Shown here: piece after piece, positions 1-8,680 of the stretch
How the letters are laid out: each line of letters starts with the position of its first letter
Numbering within the stretch: position 1 is the first letter of the stretch
Source of the DNA: Ignavibacteria bacterium UBA4661
Lineage (GTDB): Bacteria > Bacteroidota > Ignavibacteria > Kapaibacteriales > UBA4661
Length of the DNA stretch: 21,952 bases
Direction of reading: 5' to 3'
Assembly: GCA_002405405.1 (NCBI GenBank)
Contig: DHLT01000230.1
Span: forward strand, 1-21,952
Made by a program: the position numbers and the translations under genes
Notes under the pieces: model-generated
What the model saw: only the letters and a program-made list of their open reading frames with translations
Databases searched by the model: none
Told to the model about the DNA's origin: nothing

Positions 1-1604
1 TTACCCCGTGAGATCACCGCACGAATATCGGTAGGAGCAATGATGCCATCAACCCACAGCCGCGAAGCCGCATAGATAGGCGTTGTCGTGGCATCGTATT
101 TGTCTTGAATCTCTTTCAGCATAGTTTGTTGATCTTCGGGGGTAATGGTTTTACCTTGTTTTTCGAGCGAAGCAATTTTAATTGTGAGCAATGTTTTCGA
201 GGCTGGTGCACCACCCATGACGGCGATTTTTGCAGTTGGGAGCGCGTAGATCAAACGTGGATCGTATGCTTTGCCACACATGGCATAATTGCCCGCGCCA
301 TAGCTGTTACCAAGAATAATGGTGAATTTCGGCACGACCGAATTTGCTACGGCATTCACGAGTTTTGCACCATCTTTAATGATGCCACCCTGCTCTGCAC
401 GTGTACCCACCATGAAACCCGTAACATCCTGCAAGAATACGAGAGGAATACCACGCTGATTGCAATTCATGATAAAGCGTGCGGCTTTGTCTGCGCTGTC
501 GGAATAAATCACACCACCTACTTGAATTTCGCCCTTGCCTGATTTCGAAATGGAACGGTTGTTGGCAACAATGCCGACTGCCCAACCATCGATGCGCGCA
601 TAGCCACAGGTAATCGTTTTACCATAGTCAGCTTTGTATTCATCAAAGAGAGAATCATCCACTAAACGGGCAATGACTTCGTGGGTGCTGTAGGGTTTTG
701 TACGGTCGGAGGGGATAATTCCCCACAGCTCTTCAGGATCATGCAATGGCATTTGTGGGGTTGTGCGAGAGAAGAGATGTTTGCGTCCTTTCGTTGGAGC
801 AAATTTTTCGACAAGCGAACGAATCGTTGCCAAACATTCTTCGTCATTTTTGACTTTGTAATCGATGACACCGCTGACCGTTGCGTGCATGACGGCACCG
901 CCGAGTGGCTCGATGGTGGTCTTTTCGCCGATAGCCGCTTCGACAAGGGCAGGTCCTGCAAGAAAAAGCGATCCTTGATTTTCGACAATGAGCGCCTCGT
1001 CCGACATGATGGGTAAGTACGCGCCACCGGCAACGCATGGTCCCATGATCGCGGCAATTTGCGGAATGCCCATGGCAGACATTTGTGCATTGTTACGGAA
1101 TTGACGACCAAAGTGTTCTTTGTCGGGGAAAATTTCATCTTGCATCGGCAGGAAAACACCGGCAGAATCAACGAGGTAAATAATCGGAATATGATTCTCC
1201 ATGGCAATCTCTTGCGCACGCATATTCTTCTTTGCCGTCATCGGAAACCATGCACCGGCTTTGACTGTAGCATCATTAGCAACGATCATGCACTCACGAC
1301 CATGAATGATGCCAATGCCACACACCACGCCTGCTGATGGTGCGCCACCAACCTCTTCACACATGCCATCAGCAGTAAAAAGACCTACTTCAAGAAAGGA
1401 ACTGTTCTCATCGACAAGAGCATGAATACGTTCGCGGGCGGTGAGCTTGCCTTTAGCTTTGTGTTTTTCGAGGGCAGATTTTCCACCGCCCTGTTGCACA
1501 CGTGCTCCTTTGCCTGAGATAATACGCCATGTTTCTTTGTTGGCATCGCGATAGGTTTCGTATTGTAAATCGTGTTGAATCTGTGAGCCGATAGAATTGG
1601 ACAT
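1..1604 (-). CDS. Acyl-CoA carboxylase, carboxyltransferase (beta) subunit, 3' end cut by window
   Basis: Biotin-dependent carboxyltransferase that moves CO2 from carboxybiotin to an acyl-CoA (propionyl- or methylcrotonyl-CoA type). 534 codons lie in the window; the frame is open at base 1. Family members are about 510-540 residues, so only a few are missing. Two crotonase-like halves are visible, each with its glycine-rich oxyanion region: GPCVAGGAYLP in the N half, followed by SDEALIVENQGSLFLAGP, and GNSYGAGNYAMCG in the C half, followed by KIAVMGG. FLQDVTGFMVG and RLWVDGII near the end are also typical. The start ATG (MSNSIGSQ) leads directly into the family's N-terminal helix; the bases before it are pyrimidine-rich, with no Shine-Dalgarno. 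It lies 16 bases after the DUF5615 gene on the same strand. Its biotin carboxylase partner is not in the window. The overall look is closest to methylcrotonyl-CoA-type beta chains, but the substrate cannot be fixed from sequence. Confidence 0.93.
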   Translation of the reverse strand, partial: MSNSIGSQIQHDLQYETYRDANKETWRIISGKGARVQQGGGKSALEKHKAKGKLTARERIHALVDENSSFLEVGLFTADGMCEEVGGAPSAGVVCGIGIIHGRECMIVANDATVKAGAWFPMTAKKNMRAQEIAMENHIPIIYLVDSAGVFLPMQDEIFPDKEHFGRQFRNNAQMSAMGIPQIAAIMGPCVAGGAYLPIMSDEALIVENQGSLFLAGPALVEAAIGEKTTIEPLGGAVMHATVSGVIDYKVKNDEECLATIRSLVEKFAPTKGRKHLFSRTTPQMPLHDPEELWGIIPSDRTKPYSTHEVIARLVDDSLFDEYKADYGKTITCGYARIDGWAVGIVANNRSISKSGKGEIQVGGVIYSDSADKAARFIMNCNQRGIPLVFLQDVTGFMVGTRAEQGGIIKDGAKLVNAVANSVVPKFTIILGNSYGAGNYAMCGKAYDPRLIYALPTAKIAVMGGAPASKTLLTIKIASLEKQGKTITPEDQQTMLKEIQDKYDATTTPIYAASRLWVDGIIAPTDIRAVISRG

Positions 1605-1620
1605 AGGAGGAAGGGAAAAT

Positions 1621-2019
1621 CTAATGTTGAAGAGGAAGCATACGAATGCGTTGTTTATGTGCGTCAATCATAATGAGCGCGCTTTGCGACAATATCTCAG
1701 AACATTGACGTAGTGCTTGTACGATTGTCAGACCAATTGTTTGAGGCATGATGTCATGACCACGAAGTTGAAGAACACTGGGCTTATCGTGCATATTCAC
1801 CGCCAAGAGCATTCCGAAATCTAAATCGTGGGTAAAGACGATAGAGTCATGATCGCGGGCATAGGAGAGAATATCAATATCCGAAGCACATGGGTTGCCA
1901 ATCGATGACCAATGTACTGCCGGAATATCATGCTCCTCAAAAAAAGTAACCCATTCGGGCGAAAGATTCATATCAAGAAGAATGGTCGCTGTACCCCTTA
2001 ACAACAAGTGCAAGATCAT
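1621..2019 (-). CDS. DUF5615 PIN-like protein, putative toxin of a DUF433/DUF5615 pair
   Basis: Small protein of the DUF5615 (Mut7-C/PIN-like nuclease fold) family, commonly found beside DUF433 proteins and regarded as the toxin half. Visible acidic motifs expected of a PIN-like site: LLDMNLSPEW near the N-terminus, ASDIDILSYARDHDSIVFTHDLDFG in the middle. The start is uncertain. The ATG at 2019 gives 132 residues and overlaps the DUF433 gene by 47 bases. Family members normally begin just before the ILLDMNLSP strand, and no ATG sits there. An ATT codon at 1983 does, with AAGGGG 10 bases upstream, which would give 120 residues. An ATG at 1971, one base after the DUF433 stop, would delete the first strand. 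The open frame also continues upstream of 2019 as a shadow of DUF433. Nuclease activity is inferred from the family only. Confidence 0.75.
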   Translation of the reverse strand: MILHLLLRGTATILLDMNLSPEWVTFFEEHDIPAVHWSSIGNPCASDIDILSYARDHDSIVFTHDLDFGMLLAVNMHDKPSVLQLRGHDIMPQTIGLTIVQALRQCSEILSQSALIMIDAHKQRIRMLPLQH

Positions 2020-2221
2020 GCTCTTCACTGCGCCATGCCGCATACGAGAGTGCTTGCTTAATATCCAACTCCTGCAAGTATGGATATGCTTCGATAATTC
2101 GGTCAAAAGAATATCCACTTGCAACGAGTCCAACAATCATTCCCACCGTACAGCGAGTTCCGCGTACACAGGGTTTGCCGCCCATGACCAAGGGGTCGAG
2201 TATGATGCGATCAAGAAGCAT
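1973..2221 (-). CDS. DUF433 domain protein, putative antitoxin
   Basis: 82-residue protein matching the DUF433 family (small HTH-like proteins, often the antitoxin-side partner of DUF5615). Visible family signature: an N-terminal ILDPLVMGGKPCVRGTRCTVGMIVGLVASGYSFDRII, where the GKPCVRGTR block is diagnostic, followed by a helix ending in YPYLQELDIKQALSYA. It is full length for the family (about 75-85). The ATG is preceded by AAGGA about nine bases upstream, one of the clearer ribosome sites in the window. The next gene overlaps or immediately follows its stop, so the two are translationally linked. It is transcribed divergently from purM and starts the run that continues into the acyl-CoA carboxylase gene. 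A DNA- or toxin-binding role is family knowledge, not shown here. Confidence 0.85.
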   Translation of the reverse strand: MLLDRIILDPLVMGGKPCVRGTRCTVGMIVGLVASGYSFDRIIEAYPYLQELDIKQALSYAAWRSEEHDLALVVKGYSDHSS

Positions 2222-2278
2222 AATCTATTTCCTTCATGATAAGAAAGCTTTCTGTCGAAACAGACATCGCTACAAACT

Positions 2279-2286
2279 TATATTTG
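2279..2286 (+). promoter_or_regulatory. Candidate Bacteroidota-type -7 promoter element upstream of purM
   Basis: TATATTTG matches the TAnnTTTG -7 consensus of Bacteroidota sigma factors exactly and lies 57 bases before the purM ATG in the divergent intergenic region. No good -33 TTTG is seen at the usual distance, so this is weak. A short inverted repeat, TCTGT-CGAA-ACAGA (2251-2264), sits just upstream and could be an operator. Confidence 0.3.
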
Positions 2287-2342
2287 TTTTTGTTTTTGCA
2301 ATCCTGCCATGAATATTTCTTTTTCATTTTTTGCTACTCTCT

Positions 2343-3338
2343 ATGCTGACCTATAAATCTTCCGGTGTGAATATCGAAGCAGGTGATGCTCTTGTCCAAT
2401 CGATCAAGCCCTTGGTGCGGAATACATTCACACCCGGTGTGCTCACCGACATCGGTATGTTCGGTGCATTCTTCGATGCGAAGTTCCCCGATTACGAGCA
2501 TCCTGTGTTGGTGTCGAGTGTTGATGGGGTTGGTACAAAACTCAAACTTGCCTTCATGACAGGTGTGCATCATACCGTTGGGCAATGTTTGGTGAATCAC
2601 TGTGTAAATGATATTCTCGTCTGTGGTGCAAAACCGCTGTACTTCATGGATTACTTTGCTACCGGTAAACTGCAAGTCGGTACCGCCGAAGAAGTGATTC
2701 GTGGATTCACGATTGCGTGTAAAGAGAATGGTTGTGCACTCATTGGTGGTGAAACAGCAGAAATGCCCTCGATGTATGCCGAAGGGGAATACGATGTAGC
2801 GGGAACGATTGTCGGCGTGGTGGAGAAATCTATGATTTTGAATGGTTCGCGTGTGCAAGCGGGCGATGTGCTGATCGGTTTGCACTCTAGCGGTTTGCAT
2901 ACGAATGGTTATTCACTGGCACGGGCGGCTCTCTTTCCGCGTTACACACCCGATCAACACATCGATGAACTCGGTGCAACACTTGGCGAGTCATTGCTTG
3001 CTGTGCATCGCTCATATTTGCATCTGATACAACCCCTGCTCCAAGATAATCTTGTCGAAGGACTATCGCACATAACCGGTGGTGGTATTGTAGGGAATAC
3101 GACACGTGTTGTGAAAGAGCCATTGCATCTTGATATTGATTGGTCAGCATGGCAGCGTCCACCGATCTTCTCGCTCATTCAACATGCCGGAAATGTTCCC
3201 GAAGAGGATATGCGTGAGGCATTCAATCTTGGGATCGGTTTGATTATCATAGCCCGTGCAAGCAATGTCGAAACGATTCGCACACGGCTGTCAGCGCAGG
3301 GTGAACCCAGTGTTGTTATGGGGCGGATTACAGAATAA
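2343..3338 (+). CDS. purM: Phosphoribosylformylglycinamidine cyclo-ligase (AIR synthetase)
   Basis: Fifth step of de novo purine synthesis: ATP-dependent closure of FGAM to aminoimidazole ribotide in the cytosol. Signature blocks are all present in order: VSSVDGVGTKLKLAF (nucleotide site), HCVNDILVCGAKPLYFMDYFATGKL, IGGETAEMPSMY, LHSSGLHTNGYSLAR, HITGGGIVGNTTRV and the FNLGIGL block near the C-terminus. The length of 331 residues is close to the usual 330-350. I start at the ATG at 2343 (MLTYKSSGVNIEAGD), because the conserved YKxSGVnIeAGd opening follows at once; the frame extends only to a TTG at 2331. No Shine-Dalgarno is visible. RecQ follows after 10 bases on the same strand, so the two are probably co-transcribed, although no functional link is known. 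No other pur genes lie in the window. Confidence 0.97.
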   Translation: MLTYKSSGVNIEAGDALVQSIKPLVRNTFTPGVLTDIGMFGAFFDAKFPDYEHPVLVSSVDGVGTKLKLAFMTGVHHTVGQCLVNHCVNDILVCGAKPLYFMDYFATGKLQVGTAEEVIRGFTIACKENGCALIGGETAEMPSMYAEGEYDVAGTIVGVVEKSMILNGSRVQAGDVLIGLHSSGLHTNGYSLARAALFPRYTPDQHIDELGATLGESLLAVHRSYLHLIQPLLQDNLVEGLSHITGGGIVGNTTRVVKEPLHLDIDWSAWQRPPIFSLIQHAGNVPEEDMREAFNLGIGLIIIARASNVETIRTRLSAQGEPSVVMGRITE

Positions 3339-3348
3339 TGGCTGATTC

Positions 3349-6054
3349 ATGAAACCCACCTTTTCTTCTGCTCAGGCGCATCGGCTTCTCCAACAGCATT
3401 TTGGCTATACGGCTTTTCGTGCAGGGCAGGAAGATATTATCTGTGCGATTACCGAAGGGAATGATACGATTGCAATCATGCCGACCGGTGGCGGGAAGTC
3501 TTTGTGCTATCAAATTCCCGCACTAATGCGCGGTGGTACAGCATTGGTCGTATCGCCACTTATTTCACTCATGCAAGATCAAGTTCGCGCACTTGGCTCG
3601 GCGAATATCCCTGCTACATTTATCAATAGTTCGATTCCCTACACGGAAGTATCGGCTCGCTTGCAATCCGCAAAAAATGGTGCATTCAAACTGCTATATG
3701 TTGCGCCCGAACGTTTTGAACAGCGTAGTTTTCTTGAGCAGATGCAGAGTGTATCATTGAGCTTTTTAGCCATTGATGAAGCGCATTGCATTTCCGAATG
3801 GGGACATGATTTCCGCCCTGCATACACTAAACTCGCCTCTGCGAATGAGCGCATGGGGCGGCTTCCCGTGATTGCTCTGACTGCTACGGCAACTCCCGAA
3901 GTGCGTACCGATATTGCTACACAACTTCAGCTGCGATCGCCAAAAATTTTCATGTACGGATTCAATCGTCCGAACTTGCGCTATGTCGTGGAGAAAGCCG
4001 ATAAAAAAATTGAGCGTATCGGCGATATCCTGCAAGCACATGCACTGTCGGGCGGAGAGGGTTCACATATCATCTACGCAGGTTCGCGGCGGCGAGTGGA
4101 GGAATTCACGCAGGGCTTGCGTGCCCAGCGAGTACCTGCACAGCCCTATCATGGCGGTATGGCAGACCGTGCCCGTACGATGATCCAAGAACAATTTCTT
4201 TCAGGCGAAGCAAAAGTTATTGTTGCTACGAATGCTTTTGGTATGGGGATTGACAAATCAGATGTCCGCACGGTGATACATGTTGATATCCCACTGACAA
4301 TCGAGGCATATTACCAAGAAGCCGGACGCGCCGGACGCGATGGCAAGGAAAGCACCTGCATCGTGTTGGCAGGAAAAGCAGATCGCCGTTTGCCGGAGTT
4401 TTTCTTGGGTGCAACCTATCCTGATGAAGCAACGATTCGCTCGATATATACAGCATTGTATGATCTCGCTCAGGTACCGATTGGTCAACGAGCACTACAA
4501 CCCCTATTGATGGATGAAACCATGCTGGGTAATCGACTGAATATCCCCGCACCCCGCATCAATGCCGGACTTGGTGTGTTGGAGCGTTCAGGCATTCTTC
4601 AACGCTTGCAGGAGTCGGGTTCAGCGCAGCTCCAGTTTCTTGTGCCGATGGAGCGTCTTAAAGAATATTTCGCACATACTACACCACGTAATCGGCGTGT
4701 GCTGGAGGCATTACTTCGTACTGTCAGTGGCGCTGCCTTTGATATGCCGGTACCGATTAATCTGCAAAGTATGACGCACAAGCATGAAGTGTCGCTCACG
4801 GAGATTGAAGAGTCACTACGCGCCATGACCTATGCTCAACTTCTCCGTTTTACGCCGGATGGTTCTGCAGGGGGCATTGCTCTCTTGTTGGAGCGTATGG
4901 ATTTTGCAAGCGTACCGATTGATTGGCAGAAATTTTACAAGCGCAAAGATCTTGCTGAGCAGAAATTTGCTACTATGCTCGAATACACAAAAACACGCGA
5001 CTGCAAACGTAATTTCATTCTTGCGTACTTTGGTGATAGTACGCCATCAGAATCTTGCGGACAATGTTCATCGTGTTTGGCACACAAACGCAAGCAGTCT
5101 GCACCGCCACCAACAGTTCGCGAGGAATACTTACGACGTATGGTTGGCGAAACGATTGCACAAATTGATGGGCAATTCGGGCGTACAATGGTGCGTGATA
5201 TTATCAAAGGTGCTTCGAGTCAAAAGCAACCAACCAAAGACAGAGCATTGTACCGGTACAAGCATTTTGCGCAAGGTAAGGAATTCTCTGCCGATGAAAT
5301 TATGGAGTGTGTGGATGATAGTATTCACGAAGGATTAGCCTATCTCAGTACGGGGCAGTACCCGGTTATTGCCCTCACAGCACGTGGACAAGAACGCTAT
5401 GGTAAGGGCATACAGACTTTAGCTCCTGATGGCGGAACAAGGTTTTATAAGAAGTCGTTGCCGCCTAAAGAGAATGCGACGATGCAGATGTCCCCTCTGC
5501 TTCAAGCAGGGCAACGTTTGCGAAAAGAATTAGCTGTCCGCAATCGTGTACCGGAACAAGATCTTCTCGATGATGCAACGCTTCGCACGATGGTGAATCT
5601 TTTGCCGAAAACCATTCAAGAACTCAAGAAACATTTGCCACAATTAGGGAGTGTCTTTTTGACACGATATGCTGAAGAATTTCTCATGCTCTTTCGTAGC
5701 GCACGGAAAGAAGCCCAAGTACAAAGCACTGAAGAGCAACTCTCGGAAACACTCCAAGCAACATTGGCAGGCATTCGAGCGGGGTTGAATCTGGAGGGCT
5801 TGTGTCGCACTCGTAAGCTCAAAGAATCTACGATCACCAATCATATTTGTACGCTTATTCAGCAGGGTATTCCATTGCCTCATGAGCGGTTTGTGCCACC
5901 CCCACTACTCGATGCTGTGCGAGTATTCTTGCTTCATCAGCCGCAGGCATTGCTTCGTGATATTCGTCCTGTTTTAATGGAACGAAGCGATCTTCCTTTG
6001 TCGGATTCATATTCTGTTCTTGCGATAGCGGTTGCGATTGTACGTCGCGGATAA
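3349..6054 (+). CDS. recQ: RecQ-family ATP-dependent DNA helicase, long form
   Basis: 3'-to-5' superfamily 2 helicase for recombination and fork repair. From residue 1: motif 0 FRAGQ (23-27), Walker A TGGGKSL (46-52), DEAH (143-146), LTATAT (177-182), then FGMGIDKSDVR and QEAGRAGRDG (motifs V/VI, near 330). A Cys4 zinc module follows (C552, C570, C573, C576), then an RQC-like winged helix (about 590-700), an HRDC domain (about 720-800, LLQAGQRLRKELAVRN onward) and a C-terminal helix-turn-helix-like stretch (about 815-875, LNLEGLCRTRKLKESTITNHI). At 901 residues it is much longer than E. coli RecQ (609). The excess is roughly 170 residues between motif VI and the zinc module, plus the C-terminal part. 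The inserted region looks like winged-helix sequence (ETMLGNRLNIPAPRINAGLGVLERSGILQ). It starts 10 bases after purM and converges with the YdeI gene. Confidence 0.95.
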   Translation: MKPTFSSAQAHRLLQQHFGYTAFRAGQEDIICAITEGNDTIAIMPTGGGKSLCYQIPALMRGGTALVVSPLISLMQDQVRALGSANIPATFINSSIPYTEVSARLQSAKNGAFKLLYVAPERFEQRSFLEQMQSVSLSFLAIDEAHCISEWGHDFRPAYTKLASANERMGRLPVIALTATATPEVRTDIATQLQLRSPKIFMYGFNRPNLRYVVEKADKKIERIGDILQAHALSGGEGSHIIYAGSRRRVEEFTQGLRAQRVPAQPYHGGMADRARTMIQEQFLSGEAKVIVATNAFGMGIDKSDVRTVIHVDIPLTIEAYYQEAGRAGRDGKESTCIVLAGKADRRLPEFFLGATYPDEATIRSIYTALYDLAQVPIGQRALQPLLMDETMLGNRLNIPAPRINAGLGVLERSGILQRLQESGSAQLQFLVPMERLKEYFAHTTPRNRRVLEALLRTVSGAAFDMPVPINLQSMTHKHEVSLTEIEESLRAMTYAQLLRFTPDGSAGGIALLLERMDFASVPIDWQKFYKRKDLAEQKFATMLEYTKTRDCKRNFILAYFGDSTPSESCGQCSSCLAHKRKQSAPPPTVREEYLRRMVGETIAQIDGQFGRTMVRDIIKGASSQKQPTKDRALYRYKHFAQGKEFSADEIMECVDDSIHEGLAYLSTGQYPVIALTARGQERYGKGIQTLAPDGGTRFYKKSLPPKENATMQMSPLLQAGQRLRKELAVRNRVPEQDLLDDATLRTMVNLLPKTIQELKKHLPQLGSVFLTRYAEEFLMLFRSARKEAQVQSTEEQLSETLQATLAGIRAGLNLEGLCRTRKLKESTITNHICTLIQQGIPLPHERFVPPPLLDAVRVFLLHQPQALLRDIRPVLMERSDLPLSDSYSVLAIAVAIVRRG

Positions 6055-6088
6055 GTGGTGTTGTGTTAGGGAAGCAATGTGTAGATAT

Positions 6089-6742
6089 TTACTTCTTATC
6101 GAAGATGTACTTGATATTGTCATGAGCAAGGCGAACAGCATCGGTGATGCGTTTTATGCGAGTTTCAGGACGTTTGGCATTGAGAATATACTCTAAAATA
6201 CCACGCCGTACCGACCGTGAGAATGTATTCCAGTGTACAAGTGCCTGTGGATCACTATCAAAGAGTTCTTGCATATCTTCGGGGATTACCAATTGCTCGA
6301 CATCGTTGAGGGCATCCCATGTGCCGGTTTCTTTAGCAAGGTTAATCAGGAGCATTCCGGCAGGCATGATAAGGTTTTGTGCGAAGAGTTTTTCAACGCG
6401 CTCTTTATTGACTTTCGACCAATTACTTTTGGCTTTACGAGGTGTGAAAAGCTGTTTGTAACATTGTTCGTCAATAGTTTTAACCACACTGTCAATCCAA
6501 CCAAAACAGATTGCTTCTTCGACTGATTCGTCATACTCTACGCGGGTTTTGCCACTATCCTTTTTGTAGTAAATAAGCCATACACCTTGTTCTGTTTGGT
6601 GATGTTTAGCAAGCCATGTACGCCATGCCAAGCGGTTGGGTGCATAGTACTCGATATAGTCAGAGGCTGACTTTTTTTGCGGACTTTGTTGTGCCGATAA
6701 CAGCTTGGTAGTACGTGTGGACGTTGAAGTAGAGCGAGCCAT
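6089..6742 (-). CDS. YdeI/OmdA-family protein
   Basis: Member of the YdeI/OmpD-associated family (bacteriocin-protection-like, OmdA/PF13376 region). The biochemical role is not established. Recognised by YYAPNRLAWRTWLAKHHQTEQGVWLIYYKKDSG, then VEEAICFGWIDSVVKTID (the conserved FGWIDS), FTPRKAKSNWSKVNKERVEKL, and the C-terminal helix LVHWNTFSRSVRRGILEYILNAKRPETRIKRI. 217 residues from the chosen ATG (MARSTSTSTRTT). The frame runs 24 codons further upstream, but those residues are hydrophobic, atypical of the family, and precede the low-complexity Ser/Thr start that normally opens such proteins. The N-terminal 30 residues are disordered and basic. It converges with recQ across 34 bases in which I see no hairpin terminator. 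No link to a neighbour is apparent. Confidence 0.88.
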   Translation of the reverse strand: MARSTSTSTRTTKLLSAQQSPQKKSASDYIEYYAPNRLAWRTWLAKHHQTEQGVWLIYYKKDSGKTRVEYDESVEEAICFGWIDSVVKTIDEQCYKQLFTPRKAKSNWSKVNKERVEKLFAQNLIMPAGMLLINLAKETGTWDALNDVEQLVIPEDMQELFDSDPQALVHWNTFSRSVRRGILEYILNAKRPETRIKRITDAVRLAHDNIKYIFDKK

Positions 6743-6810
6743 ATTGTAATGAAAGACATGGTGACAAATGATATAGACGAGAGTATATCGACAAACTACG
6801 CTATTGCAGA

Positions 6811-6851
6811 GCACAAAAACAGACGGAGATATGATATGGATCGTATCTCCG
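6811..6851 (-). terminator. Rho-independent terminator of the chemoreceptor gene
   Basis: Bases 6824-6835 and 6840-6851 form a 12-bp stem (one G-T pair) with an ATGG loop (plus-strand sense). On the minus strand the hairpin is followed by TCTGTTTTTG. It begins 22 bases after the chemoreceptor stop codon, as expected for an intrinsic terminator. Confidence 0.85.
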
Positions 6852-6873
6852 AGAGTAAAGCAGGCATAATCTC

Positions 6874-8625
6874 TTATGTTGCTCTTTGGAGCTGTTTGAC
6901 GGAGCGTTTTGCTAGCTTTGTTGTATTGCCAACATGAAAACGGTGGATAGATGCCTCTAATTCTTCCGTCAGATGGCGAAGATCATGAGTAGATGTGTTA
7001 ATATGTCCGATAAACGATTGTGCTTGTTCTGCCAAATCTGTTATCGAATTCACTTGTTGTGTAATCGCCTGACTCTCTTTTTCTTGGTGTTGTGATTGTG
7101 ATGAGGAACCCTCGATAGCATCAGCAACAGAAGCAATTTGATCGATAATTTCGTTGAAAGCCTTGCTGGTTTCCGTCATAACATATTTACTTTTTTCGAC
7201 TTCTGCGGTAATCGAAGAAATAGACTGCACAGCCGTGGTTGTGTTGCGTTGTAGATTGCCAATCATCGATTCAATTTCTTTGGTTGCTTTTTGTGTGCGT
7301 TCAGCAAGTTTGCGAACTTCATCAGCAACAACGGCAAAACCTCGTCCTTGCTCGCCGGCACGCGCCGCCTCGATAGCGGCATTCAATGCAAGAAGATTTG
7401 TTTGATCGGCAATTTCTTCGATGGTCAAAATCACTTCGCCAATATGCTTGCCTGCATCACCCAAAACGCCGATTTGTTCGGATGACATGTATACTGTGTC
7501 GGCGATATTTGATATACTTTGCATGGTACGCTCTAAGATGGCATTGCCAGAGGAAGCATGTTCACGGGTAGTGTGTGCTTTACTGGTCGCACTCATAATG
7601 GTTGTTAATGTTTGATGTTGAATCGCGCTAAGAGTTTGAAGTGCGGAGCGAATATCGGCAGTATTCTGTGTTTGAATACGTGCTTGTGTAGAGAGTTCTT
7701 CTGTTGCCGAAACAATATGTTCGCCGGATGATGCCGTAGCTGTAATAATATCAGCAACATGTAGTACAAGTTCGCGAATCGTCTCGATGGCATGATTCAA
7801 TCCTGTGCAGAGTTGAAGAACAGAATCATTTGTACTGTCAGTTGTAAATCTGGCAGTCAAATCACCTTCGGCAAGATTAGCGACAGTTGGGAGCAGTTGC
7901 TCGATACTTCGTGCAAATGTTTCCGCATCGCGTTGTTGTTCAGCTTTTAACTCTTGAATATGAGTAATAGTATTCGCTTGCTCGGTAGCAATAGCAATTT
8001 GCTCTGCTTCCAATTGACGTGCACGAATAACAGTACGTGCTTGCTCTTGCATTTGTTTGCCCGCCTCCAAGCACATTTTGATCAACACAATGTCCTCGAT
8101 AATCACATAGGTGGCATACTCAAGGACACGCCAAATTTGAATCTGTGATGAGCCATAGAGTGAAAAGGGAAGAACAATAGCTCGTACCAAATGATCGGTT
8201 GCAATGACCAAGGTTGCCGTGATGATGACTTTCCAATCTTGGTAGTACGAGAAAAAAGCTAGTGAAACAAAATACATGAAGTGCGCTTCAATTCTTCCGC
8301 CCAGCAGATGAACAAACAAGGAGGTCATCAAGCATTGGGCAATGACATTAACATGTCGAGTCAAAGGGGTGTGTTCTTGTTTGCGCGATAGAAAGATCGG
8401 CAGGGTAATGATCACTGCACCAAAAAAGACGGCAAAATAGGTGTGCGGATTGACAGAGCTTTCCGCACCTTGCCATGTCAATGGTGTCAGGGTAAAAGCT
8501 ATGATGATACTGATGATATATTCGATGCTGAGCAGATAGATAAATGTCTGATCGGCGCGCTTGAATATCTTACTTTGCTCTTGGGCAATGTATTCGCGAA
8601 TGTCGAGAGTTGTTAGTGTGTCCAT
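6874..8625 (-). CDS. Methyl-accepting chemotaxis protein with multi-helix membrane input domain
   Basis: 583-residue chemoreceptor. Residues about 27-182 hold five or six hydrophobic helices with almost no periplasmic loop, including [23 protein letters not shown] (about 109-131). I recall similar GGRIExHF segments as membrane sensor domains in some histidine kinases and chemoreceptors. A coiled coil rich in Glu/Gln/Ala follows (190-240), then a HAMP-like segment (about 240-290, [10 protein letters not shown]), then the signalling domain with the invariant hairpin tip [43 protein letters not shown] (about 400-445), which contacts CheA/CheW. There is no C-terminal NWETF-type tether. I start at [12 protein letters not shown], where GGGGA precedes the ATG; the longer open frame reaches into the upstream gene. 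It sits 55 bases after the RedB-like gene on the same strand. No che genes are in the window, and the ligand is unknown. Confidence 0.93.
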   Translation of the reverse strand: MDTLTTLDIREYIAQEQSKIFKRADQTFIYLLSIEYIISIIIAFTLTPLTWQGAESSVNPHTYFAVFFGAVIITLPIFLSRKQEHTPLTRHVNVIAQCLMTSLFVHLLGGRIEAHFMYFVSLAFFSYYQDWKVIITATLVIATDHLVRAIVLPFSLYGSSQIQIWRVLEYATYVIIEDIVLIKMCLEAGKQMQEQARTVIRARQLEAEQIAIATEQANTITHIQELKAEQQRDAETFARSIEQLLPTVANLAEGDLTARFTTDSTNDSVLQLCTGLNHAIETIRELVLHVADIITATASSGEHIVSATEELSTQARIQTQNTADIRSALQTLSAIQHQTLTTIMSATSKAHTTREHASSGNAILERTMQSISNIADTVYMSSEQIGVLGDAGKHIGEVILTIEEIADQTNLLALNAAIEAARAGEQGRGFAVVADEVRKLAERTQKATKEIESMIGNLQRNTTTAVQSISSITAEVEKSKYVMTETSKAFNEIIDQIASVADAIEGSSSQSQHQEKESQAITQQVNSITDLAEQAQSFIGHINTSTHDLRHLTEELEASIHRFHVGNTTKLAKRSVKQLQRAT

Positions 8626-8680
8626 AACACAGTCCCCGAAAAGAAAACGATAAAAAATGATTGTGAAGAGAAAATGCCTT

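Noticed and set aside
105..1337. Several open frames on the plus strand and in other minus frames across the carboxylase gene
   Set aside because: The minus-strand carboxyltransferase frame explains the whole stretch with family motifs; the others have no recognisable content.
2251..2264. Inverted repeat TCTGT-CGAA-ACAGA as a defined operator for the DUF433 pair
   Set aside because: Five-base arms occur by chance often; noted only as a possibility next to the purM promoter box.
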